Part shown: piece after piece, positions 17,214 to 25,700 of the stretch
Layout of the letters: every line of letters begins with the position of its first letter
Numbering within the stretch: the stretch's first letter is position 1
DNA from: an uncultured Alphaproteobacteria bacterium
Lineage (GTDB): Bacteria; Pseudomonadota; Alphaproteobacteria; CAAHEQ01; UBA3637
DNA length: 41,212 nucleotides
Direction of reading: 5' to 3'
Assembly: GCA_944392795.1 (NCBI GenBank)
Contig: CALXXX010000008.1
Location: 1-41,212 of the forward strand
Translations under genes and position numbers: made by a program
The notes under the pieces: generated by a model
Database searches by the model: none
What the model was told of the DNA's origin: nothing
The model's input: only the letters and a program-made list of their open reading frames with translations

Positions 17214-17241
17214 TTTATTTAAAGATATTTTTTTAAATAAA
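17214..17241. promoter_or_regulatory. Inverted repeat between the divergent pilin-like and acetyltransferase genes
   Basis: TTTATTTAAA (17214-17223) and TTTAAATAAA (17232-17241) form a perfect ten-base dyad with an eight-base spacer. The first 22 bases are identical to 12046-12067 upstream of hydC. In both places the repeat lies between a minus-strand Cys-rich surface gene and a plus-strand gene, about 90 bases before the latter. Possible operator or UP-type element. Confidence 0.35.
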
Positions 17242-17272
17242 GTAATGAGAATAAAATTACTATTTATATCGT

Positions 17273-17301
17273 TTGACTTTTGGTTGAAATAATGTTAAAA
17301 A
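17273..17301 (+). promoter_or_regulatory. Possible promoter for the acetyltransferase-carboxypeptidase pair
   Basis: TTGACT at 17273-17278, a 17-base spacer, then TAAAAA at 17296-17301. The -35 is good, the -10 is poor. The ribosome site GAGGAAAA lies before the ATG at 17324. Confidence 0.3.
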
Positions 17302-17323
17302 GCATATTTCACAAGAGGAAAAA

Positions 17324-18040
17324 ATGACTTATAGAATTGAACCATTAACAGTTAATTTTGAGAAGTTGACTGAGTTAGCAAAAGCTTATCAAGCATCTTA
17401 TTGTCAGCTTTCAGCTGCTTATAAGACACAAGCAGAAATGGCCCTTTATACCTTGTCTTATTTTTATAGTAAATTAGATTCTTTTACAAGAGATCGACAT
17501 TCAAATGTTTTTATGTTATCAGAGAATGAGAAACCAATAGGTTTTGTCCGATTTTCTCCAATTCCTACAGCTTATAAAGGCGGAACTGTTCGAACGGCTG
17601 TACAAAAAGAGCAGGGCTATTTAGATGGAGCGGCTTATCAATGGACACGTAAAATTTATTTTTCACATCCAGTTTCTTTATCTGATAGGACAATGATTTT
17701 AAATCAACTTTATTTATCTCCAGCTATACAAAATAAAGGATTTGGAACGGAAATTTTGCGTCATACATTGCCTATTATGCTGGATAAGTACGACAATTTT
17801 ATCGTAGAATATAATTTAAAAAATTCGCGAGCTATTACATTTTATAAGACAATAGGTGTAGAACAAATTGCTAAAACGCAGGACTTGGATCATATTATTA
17901 AGAATAAGAAATATATTAGTGAAGTTGGAATTGGTTATGCCGATATTCGTTTAGCTTGTCGAAAGATAGAAAAGAAACACTTACAATATTTATCGCAAGC
18001 GCCAGTTATTTTGAACCCTTATCAAAGGCAATATGTCTAA
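17324..18040 (+). CDS. GNAT-family N-acetyltransferase
   Basis: 238 residues. The acetyl-CoA binding motif A is LYLSPAIQNKGFGTEIL (Q/R-x-x-G-x-G/A form) near residues 129-145, followed by VEYNLKNSRAITFYKTIGV, the usual motif B region with the FY pair. Acceptor substrate unknown. The last about 45 residues, basic and Tyr-rich, extend beyond the core fold. The stop overlaps the next start (TAATG), so it is translated together with the M14 peptidase. A joint role, for example in modifying and trimming peptides, is inference only. Confidence 0.8.
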   Translation: MTYRIEPLTVNFEKLTELAKAYQASYCQLSAAYKTQAEMALYTLSYFYSKLDSFTRDRHSNVFMLSENEKPIGFVRFSPIPTAYKGGTVRTAVQKEQGYLDGAAYQWTRKIYFSHPVSLSDRTMILNQLYLSPAIQNKGFGTEILRHTLPIMLDKYDNFIVEYNLKNSRAITFYKTIGVEQIAKTQDLDHIIKNKKYISEVGIGYADIRLACRKIEKKHLQYLSQAPVILNPYQRQYV

Positions 18041-18699
18041 TGATTAAATTAAAAACACTTAAAACGGCTTTAGGAAATGAAATTGTTTTTTGGGGTGAAA
18101 AGAAAATTGCTCCTCAACATGTTCTTTTCTTAATCGGTGGTTTCCATGGAGATGAGGTTGAAGGTCCTTACTTATTGGAACGTTTTATTGATTTGTGTAA
18201 AAGTCGAGAATGCTTTAGTAATTATGATATTTATGTTATTCCTTGCTTAAATCCTGATGGCATGATGCTTCATCAGAGAGAAAACGCAAATAATATTGAT
18301 TTAAATCGTAATTATCCAACATCCGATTTTCAAAAGGAAAGTTTTAATCCTCATACTGGTAAATCCAGTAGCGGTTCTCCTTGTTCGGAAATAGAGACAC
18401 AATGGTTGATGGGTCTTATAGAAGCATATAGACCTAAACAGGTATTAAGTATTCATTCGGATTTACAAGTTGTCGATTTTGATGGCCCGGCAGAAGAGTG
18501 GGCTAAACAAATAGCTATTTTAACAGGTTATCCTTTAGTTCATAATGTCGGATACTCAACGCCAGGTTCTTTTGGAACATGGGCAGGTAAAGAACATCAT
18601 ATACCTGTTGTAACATTAGAAGTTGAAAAAGCATCTACTAATGATGAGCTTAATAAACTTTGGGATAAAATGATTCCTTTATTTGAAAGTTTTTTATAG
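18040..18699 (+). CDS. M14-family zinc carboxypeptidase (MpaA-like)
   Basis: About 219 residues, without a signal peptide, so cytosolic. Zinc ligands and catalytic residues of the M14 fold are present: GGFHGDEVEG (HxxE) near residue 35, the substrate Arg in NNIDLNRNYP, the third ligand His in SIHSD, and the catalytic Glu in VVTLEVEK near the end. The compact size and sequence resemble the murein-peptide amidase MpaA, which removes diaminopimelate from recycled peptidoglycan peptides; that assignment is inference. Start ATG overlaps the acetyltransferase stop by one base. Confidence 0.82.
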   Translation: MIKLKTLKTALGNEIVFWGEKKIAPQHVLFLIGGFHGDEVEGPYLLERFIDLCKSRECFSNYDIYVIPCLNPDGMMLHQRENANNIDLNRNYPTSDFQKESFNPHTGKSSSGSPCSEIETQWLMGLIEAYRPKQVLSIHSDLQVVDFDGPAEEWAKQIAILTGYPLVHNVGYSTPGSFGTWAGKEHHIPVVTLEVEKASTNDELNKLWDKMIPLFESFL

Positions 18700-18742
18700 A
18701 ATCTTATTCATTAGAATATACTGACGAGGCCAGTAGAAACAA

Positions 18743-18760
18743 TAGATAAAAAAATATCTA
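18743..18760. promoter_or_regulatory. AT-rich dyad upstream of nifJ
   Basis: TAGATA (18743-18748), six A, TATCTA (18755-18760). It ends eight bases before the -35 box of the proposed nifJ promoter, a position typical for an activator. The same arm and spacer pattern lies upstream of hydC. Confidence 0.45.
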
Positions 18761-18768
18761 AAAAGCGC

Positions 18769-18797
18769 TGGACATTTCGTTTCGAAGAGTATATATA
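18769..18797 (+). promoter_or_regulatory. Sigma70-type promoter for nifJ
   Basis: TGGACA at 18769-18774, a 17-base spacer, TATATA at 18792-18797. Forty-three bases then separate the -10 from the start, with AAAGGA as ribosome site. The rest of the 141-base gap after the carboxypeptidase shows no gene. Confidence 0.55.
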
Positions 18798-18840
18798 AAG
18801 AACATTATTTTTGTATGTGAGGTATTAGAAAGGAAAAAAT

Positions 18841-21800
18841 ATGGCTGATACAAACAAAAAAATGAAAATGATGGACGGTAATGAAGCCGCTGCTTCTGTC
18901 GCTCATCGTTTGAATGAAGTTTCTATTATTTATCCAATTACGCCTTCTTCTCCAATGGGGGAATGGGCTGACGCTTGGGCTGCAGCAGGACAAAAAAATA
19001 TTTGGGGAAAAGTTCCAACTGTTGTTGAAATGCAGTCTGAGGCGGGAGCAATCGGTGCTGTTCATGGTTCTTTGCAAGCCGGTTCTTTAACGACAACTTA
19101 TACCGCTTCTCAAGGTTTACTCTTGATGATTCCGAATATGTATAAAATTGCCGGAGAATTGACGCCTTTTGTTATGCATGTTGCCGCTCGAACTTTAGCT
19201 GCTCATGCTTTGTCCATTTTCGGAGATCATTCTGATGTTATGGCGTGTCGCCAGACAGGGTTTGCTATGTTGGCTTCTAACTCAGTTCAGGAAGCTCAAG
19301 ATTTGGCTGCTGTTGCTCAAGTAGCAACTTTAACATCTCGCGTGCCTTTCTTACATTTCTTTGATGGTTTCCGGACTTCTCATGAAATTAATAAAATTCA
19401 GACTATTTCAGATGATGAATTGAAGACTTTAATGGAGGGTGTGGATACAAACTTTGTAGCTAAGAACGCTTTAACACCAGATAAGCCAGTTATTCGTGGA
19501 ACTGCTCAAAATCCTGATGTTTTCTTCCAAACTCGTGAGGCTTCTAATGTTTATTATAATGCCGTTCCGGAAGCTGTTGAGGCGGCTATGCGTAAATTTG
19601 AAAAAATTACGGGTCGTTCTTATCACTTGGTTGATTATGTCGGAGCGCCTGATGCTGAAAAAGTTATTGTCGTTATGGGATCCGGTGCTGAAACAGCAGA
19701 AGAAACGGCTAAATTCTTGAACGCTAAAGGTGAAAAATTGGGCGTTTTAAAAGTTCATTTATTCCGTCCATTCCCAACTAAAGCCTTTGTTGAAGCCTTA
19801 CCAAAAACAGCAAAAATTATCAATGTCTTGGATAGAACAAAAGAATCTGGTTCTGTCGGAGAGCCTTTGTATTTGGATGTGGTGACAACATTAGCTGAAG
19901 CTGGTTTAACGGGTATTAAAGTTTTAGGCGGTCGTTATGGGTTATCTTCTAAAGAATTTACACCTGCTATGGCTAAAGCCGTATTCGATAATGAAACAAA
20001 AAATCACTTTACCGTTGGTATTGAAGATGATGTAACACACACATCTTTAAGTTATGATAAGCATTTTGATATTGCCGGAAGTGATGTAACTCGTTGTATT
20101 TTCTTCGGGTTAGGTGCTGATGGAACCGTAGGGGCAAATAAGAACTCCATTAAAATTATTGCTGATGGAGATGAATTCTATGGTCAAGCTTATTTCGTTT
20201 ATGACTCTAAGAAGTCAGGAGCAATGACAACATCTCACTTACGCTTTGCAAAACATCCGATTAAAGCGCCGTATCAAATTGAAAAAGCAAGCTTTGTTGC
20301 TATTCACCATATGCCATTTATGGAAAAGATTGATATGACTTCTTGCTTGGCTGATAATGGTGTTTTGTTGTTAAATACAATAGTTCCTCCTGAAAAAGTT
20401 TGGGATAGTTTGCCTGTCGAGGTTCAAAAAGATATTATTGCAAAACATGCAAAATTATATGCTATTGATGCTGTTGATGTGGCTAAAAAGACTGGTATGG
20501 GACGCCGTATTAACACTATTATGCAAACATGTTTCTTTGCTATTTCAGGTGTTTTACCAAAAGAAGAAGCTATTGCTAAAGTTAAAAAATATGCTGAAAA
20601 AACATATGCAAAAAAAGGACCGGAAATTGTTGCAGCTAACATTGCAGCTATTGATGGAAGTTTGGAACACTTGCATGAAATTCCAGTTCCTGCTTCTGCA
20701 ACGGCGACACATACACGTCAACCAGGCGTTCCTGCAGATGCTCCAGAATTCTTAAAACGTGTTACATCTCCGATTATTGAAGGTAAGGGTGATCAAATGC
20801 CTGTTTCTGCTTTTAAGGATGTCGTGGATGGAACATGGCCAACAGGAACAACTCAATATGAAAAACGGAGAATTGCGACAGATACACCTGAGTGGGATCC
20901 AAGTGTTTGTATCCAATGTGGTAAATGCGCAATGGTATGCCCGCATGCTGCTATTCGCTTGAAAGTAGCTGAAGCTGGTTTATTAAAAGATGCTCCGGAA
21001 GGCTTTAAGTCTGCTGATTATAAAGGTAAAGAATTCGCAGGAGATAAGTTTATTGTTCAATGCGCTCCTGAAGATTGTACAGGATGCTCTTTGTGCTCTC
21101 AAGTTTGTCCAGGACGTTCTCGTGAAAATCCTGAACATAAGGCTTTAACAATGCAACCGATTGAAAAGAATTTAGATCAAGATATTAAAAATTTTGATTT
21201 CTTTAAAAAGTTGCCAGAAGTTGATCGCACAAAAATTGAACCAAAATTGGTTAAAAATGTTCAATTATTGCAACCTTTATTTGAATTCTCGGGTGCTTGT
21301 GCGGGCTGTGGTGAGACCCCATATGTTAAGTTGATGACACAATTGTTCGGCGATCGTTTAATGATTGCTAATGCAACAGGATGTTCTTCTATTTATGGTG
21401 GTAACTTGCCGACAACTCCATATGCTAAAAATGCAGAAGGACGTGGACCTGCTTGGGCAAACAGCTTATTTGAAGATAATGCTGAGTTCGGTTTGGGTAT
21501 GCGTTATTCCGTTGATAGCAAAATGGAATTTGCTACTCAGTTATTGAAAGATTTAGAAAGCACAATTGGTGGTGATTTAGTTAATGCTTTATTGACTGCA
21601 GATCAGTCAACAGAGCAGGGTATTAAAGAACAACGTGAACGTGTTGAAGTCTTAAAACAAAAACTGTCATCCTTAACAGACGATAAAGCTAAGATGTTAA
21701 AAGAATTAGCTGATTATTTGGTTAAAAAATCCGTTTGGATTTTAGGTGGTGATGGTTGGGCTTATGATATTGGCTACGGTGGTTTAGATCATGTCTTGCA

Positions 21801-22371
21801 TTCTGGTAGAAATGTCAATATTTTAGTAATGGATACAGGCGTTTATTCAAATACAGGTGGTCAACGTTCTAAAGCGACACCTATCGGAGCTTCTGCTAAA
21901 TTTGCAGTCGCTGGTAATGATTTGCCACCGAAGGATTTAGGTATGATTGCCATGAGTTCTGAAAATGTCTATGTCGCAAAGATTGCTATCGGAGCTAAGG
22001 ACAGTCAAGCTATTCAAGCTATGGTTGAAGCTGAGTCATTCAATGGACCTTCTTTGATTATTGCGTATGCTCACTGTATTGCTCATGGGTATGATATTGG
22101 TACTCAAGGCTTAGAGCATCAGAAAATGGCTGTTGATACTGGATTATGGCCTTTGTATCGTTTCGATCCTAGATTGTTAGCTGAAGGAAAAGTTCCTTTA
22201 CAGTTGGATTCTAAAACGACAAAAGATGTTTCTGAATTTATGAATAGTGAAACTCGTTTTAAAATTGTTCAACGTGCGGATATAGAACGTTATGAACGTT
22301 TAGTAAAACTTGCAGAGCAACGAATTCAGAATCGTTTGAAGTTATATGACCATTTAGCGAAAGCTGAATAA
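18841..22371 (+). CDS. nifJ: Pyruvate:ferredoxin (flavodoxin) oxidoreductase
   Basis: 1176 residues, the usual size of the single-chain homodimeric enzyme. Converts pyruvate and CoA to acetyl-CoA, CO2 and reduced ferredoxin. N-terminal pyruvate domain with YPITPSSPMGEWADAW near residue 30; a second ferredoxin-like part with CIQCGKCAMVCP near 690 and CTGCSLCSQVCP near 745 (two [4Fe-4S]); a further cluster ligand set starting CAGCGETPY near 819; and the thiamine-diphosphate site GGDGWAYDIGYGGLDH with NTGGQRSKATP near 968-1010. Its reduced ferredoxin would feed the HydABC hydrogenase 2.5 kb upstream. Own promoter and terminator. Confidence 0.97.
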   Translation: MADTNKKMKMMDGNEAAASVAHRLNEVSIIYPITPSSPMGEWADAWAAAGQKNIWGKVPTVVEMQSEAGAIGAVHGSLQAGSLTTTYTASQGLLLMIPNMYKIAGELTPFVMHVAARTLAAHALSIFGDHSDVMACRQTGFAMLASNSVQEAQDLAAVAQVATLTSRVPFLHFFDGFRTSHEINKIQTISDDELKTLMEGVDTNFVAKNALTPDKPVIRGTAQNPDVFFQTREASNVYYNAVPEAVEAAMRKFEKITGRSYHLVDYVGAPDAEKVIVVMGSGAETAEETAKFLNAKGEKLGVLKVHLFRPFPTKAFVEALPKTAKIINVLDRTKESGSVGEPLYLDVVTTLAEAGLTGIKVLGGRYGLSSKEFTPAMAKAVFDNETKNHFTVGIEDDVTHTSLSYDKHFDIAGSDVTRCIFFGLGADGTVGANKNSIKIIADGDEFYGQAYFVYDSKKSGAMTTSHLRFAKHPIKAPYQIEKASFVAIHHMPFMEKIDMTSCLADNGVLLLNTIVPPEKVWDSLPVEVQKDIIAKHAKLYAIDAVDVAKKTGMGRRINTIMQTCFFAISGVLPKEEAIAKVKKYAEKTYAKKGPEIVAANIAAIDGSLEHLHEIPVPASATATHTRQPGVPADAPEFLKRVTSPIIEGKGDQMPVSAFKDVVDGTWPTGTTQYEKRRIATDTPEWDPSVCIQCGKCAMVCPHAAIRLKVAEAGLLKDAPEGFKSADYKGKEFAGDKFIVQCAPEDCTGCSLCSQVCPGRSRENPEHKALTMQPIEKNLDQDIKNFDFFKKLPEVDRTKIEPKLVKNVQLLQPLFEFSGACAGCGETPYVKLMTQLFGDRLMIANATGCSSIYGGNLPTTPYAKNAEGRGPAWANSLFEDNAEFGLGMRYSVDSKMEFATQLLKDLESTIGGDLVNALLTADQSTEQGIKEQRERVEVLKQKLSSLTDDKAKMLKELADYLVKKSVWILGGDGWAYDIGYGGLDHVLHSGRNVNILVMDTGVYSNTGGQRSKATPIGASAKFAVAGNDLPPKDLGMIAMSSENVYVAKIAIGAKDSQAIQAMVEAESFNGPSLIIAYAHCIAHGYDIGTQGLEHQKMAVDTGLWPLYRFDPRLLAEGKVPLQLDSKTTKDVSEFMNSETRFKIVQRADIERYERLVKLAEQRIQNRLKLYDHLAKAE

Positions 22372-22387
22372 GTTTCTCTATAAAAAG

Positions 22388-22417
22388 AAACGGCTGCTTT
22401 ATTGCAGCCGTTTTTTT
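22388..22417 (+). terminator. Rho-independent terminator after nifJ
   Basis: Ten-base stem AAACGGCTGC/GCAGCCGTTT (22388-22397 and 22404-22413), six-base loop, then further T. Sixteen bases past the nifJ stop. Confidence 0.92.
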
Positions 22418-22664
22418 ATATTATGTGGATAGATTACGTTCACTAATAATGCAATAACTATAGCTTTATTGAAGTATAATTTTGTTGTTTTTTAATTTAC
22501 TGGATGTCGCTTTTCTTTAGTTTATTATTTTTTTAGAAGTAGAAATTTTTTCAACCCTAAGAGTATAAAAAATACTCTATTTTTTGAGGTAAGAGTATGA
22601 AATAATTCCTTTTTCATATAATAAAATAGTTTAATTGATTAAATTATCACAGATAAAACAATGA
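22418..22664. other. Gap with a terminator-like AGAGTAT hairpin; possible small RNA
   Basis: No protein gene seen between the ends of nifJ and the autotransporter. A TATAAT lies at 22475-22480 without a good -35. AGAGTAT (22560-22566), five A, ATACTCT (22572-22578) form a hairpin followed by a run of T, like a weak terminator, and AGAGTAT recurs at 22592-22598. A transcript of about 90-100 bases between the two signals is possible but unproven. Confidence 0.25.
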
Positions 22665-22705
22665 AAATAAACGAGAAAAACTTTATAAGCTTTTCTCGTT
22701 TATTT
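22665..22705 (-). terminator. Terminator of the autotransporter gene
   Basis: A perfect 15-base stem AAATAAACGAGAAAA/TTTTCTCGTTTATTT (22665-22679 and 22691-22705) with an eleven-base loop. It begins six bases after the stop of the minus-strand autotransporter gene. The arms are T-rich in both directions. Confidence 0.75.
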
Positions 22706-22710
22706 ATTAG

Positions 22711-25700
22711 CTAGAATGCATGTGTATATTGTAAGTTAATATTATGAGCATCAAATGTTGAACCAAAATCATAATCATACCGTAGTGAGAAATGATCTTG
22801 ACCTCCCAAAGTAAGTGTAGCTGCAGCCCCTAGTGTAAAGATATCTCTATCTATTTCAATTCCCTCTGCTTTCATCCAAGGAGTATAACCTAAGAATTGA
22901 GATTTATTTGAAGCTTCTGTATCTCCAAACTCATGAGCCCAACGAGCTTTTAATTCAGGGGTAAAGAGTACATCTTGTGTTCCTAAATTAAATAAAGCCG
23001 TTATTTCCAAAGGTGTCTGGATAGATTGATAAGCTTCGTTTTTAAGTTTCAGAGCGGCAGATGATCCCTTTTCTGTGAACTCATCAGAATTAATATAAGC
23101 GTAGTCAATACCGACTTTAGGAATTAAAACAACATGTTTTCCGATTTCAATATTATAACCGTAAGCAGCTCCACCAGAATAAGTTGTCATGTCGAAACTA
23201 GATGTCGCAGTTTCATTTAAAGCCATAATTTTGCGTTGAGTATCATTTGTATTGACAAGATATGAAGCATAAAAATCAATAAAATGATGTCCTCCAGGTA
23301 AAATTTCTCCGTAAATGCCAAGACCATAAGTATCAATATCAGATTTAAAGTTATTATCATTTTGCTCTAAATCACCTTGACCGAAAACACCCATCAGCCC
23401 TAATGATAAAGTATCAAAAGAAACATCAAATCCCGCTGTTATTCCGTAAGCATCATAGTCATATCCGGAAATACCCTTATTATCATCTTGGCTCATCATG
23501 AGAGCATAAGGTTTAACCCATACACCACCAGCATCTGTTCGATAGCTTTGAGGAGGAGCATAGTTTTCATTTGTCGAATCAACGGAATAAAGCGTATAGC
23601 GGCCATTTTGTAAAACGTAGTAATCTCCGCCACTTCTTCCCATGTAATAAGGTGTATTGTAAACAGTTTTTTGTTGTGGGGTAAATTTATCAGAAGATTT
23701 ACGAATTTCTGATAAAACATTCATTGTATTACGGTTAACAACAGATAAAGTACGCAAGGCCGCCATATGTGTATTATTGTAGCTTTCGGAAGAAAGCTGT
23801 TTCATCATAGCGGCAGCCGTTTGTGCTGAATCTGCATAAGTGACTTTATCTAAGAAAGTAGGTATTGTTGCATCAGCAGCTAGATCTGAATTGATTGTGT
23901 CTAACGCTTTAGCTACCTCTTTAACATTTACGGAAGGATTGACTGGGCTAATAGCTTCTTGAAAGTTTTTAAGACCGTTTACAGTCGCATAAATAGAGTT
24001 GTTTTCCACCCTAAAAATCGGATTATCCCACAAGAAGGAAGTCAAGAAGTAATCAGGGCTTCCGATAATTGAATCCGCAGAGATAATTTCATATTCTTGT
24101 CCCGGAGTTATATTGCGAATGATTAACTTTGTGTTGTCTCCTAAATTTAAAGTTCCAGCAATAGAAATCCGATCGGAGTCTGTTTCAGTAGCCCGTAAAT
24201 CAATAGTACTTCCTGAAATAGTTGTGACATCTGTCATTAAATTCATAACATTTAAAGCTTCTTCATCAACTTTTTGTGTAGATACAGCTAAAGTACTTCC
24301 ATTGTCTAAAGTTAAATCACCATTAGTTATTTCAAACATTCCATTTCCCGATAAAATAGACCCATTATTAACGGTGACGGAATTGGTTACAGTTACTTTA
24401 TTTGTTAAATCTTTATTGTTCATTTTTAGATGTCCTCCGTTAAAGGCGAGGGTATCTACATCCATATTACGATCAACAGTTAAAGTTCCTTGGTTTAAAT
24501 TAACAGTTGTATTCGTGACAGGTGTTGTTGCATCACTAAGACGAACAAGTTGATTAGTATAAACATCATGATTGATATTTAAAACAGTGTCTGTTCCCAG
24601 CTCAATTCCTTCTTCTTGATTGCCAGGATGTAGTCCTTTTATAGCTCGAATAGTATGATTAACATTAAAAATACCACTATCTAAAGTAACTCGATCCAAA
24701 GTAATTGTTCCAGAAGAATTAAAGATATTACCAGTTCCGACATCAATTGTGAAAGTTGTATTGACTGCTTCTTCATCTAATTCTGTAATATCTCCGGTAA
24801 CATAATCGCCTTTTACCTTCAAAATAGCGTTAGCTCCTAGAGTAATATCTTGAACATTGACAGGACGAGTGATTGATAATCCACCGCTTGAAATTAAAAT
24901 ATGATCAACATCAACTGTATTTGTTGTTTCATAAAAAGGTCGGTCTCCTGGCAAAGTGTCATCTAATGCTATTTCAAGATTTGTATTTGTTGCTCCTTCG
25001 ACGCGTTGAATAGGATCGTGGATATAAACAGATTCACCAACAAACTTTAGATAGGTGTCCGAATTCATATTAATAACACCTTTGATATCTCCGGAAAGTT
25101 GTAAAGAGTTTTTTTCAAGTAAAATACTATCGACATCAATAATGCCAGATAAATAGCCATAATAACTTGATTCTACACTTGAAACGACTTGAACGTCCGT
25201 ACTTCCCTCCGCCTTTCTGAGAGCACCCATAATAGAACCTCCGCGGCATTCTCCAAATTGATCGCATGTTTCGTCATTATTGGAGCTATAAAGGTAAACG
25301 CGAGATGTGCTGCCAACGGTTGTCGGAACTTTTAACTCACCACTCGTCGTGATTGTTGCTTCATTCCCCATAGTTAATTCACTTGCCACGACAGAGGAGC
25401 TGTTTTCGAAAGTTCCTTTATCTTGAAATAGAATTTTATTCGTTTGGATATTCAGACCTTCTGACGCGATAAGACCATTATTCCCCAGAGAAATTGTATT
25501 TTCCACATCTAATAAAGCGTCAATAAAGTTTTCTTCTCCATCTTGATTTGTATAAGAAAATTGTTCTCCTGTTATGGAAGCATTATCTCCCATTGTTAAA
25601 TTGTTACTAATAATCTCTGCTCCAACCAGATCGATGGTTGCATTATCCCCCATAGTCCATTCGTCAACTTCCGTTGTTGCTTTATTTAAATTTAAAGTGG

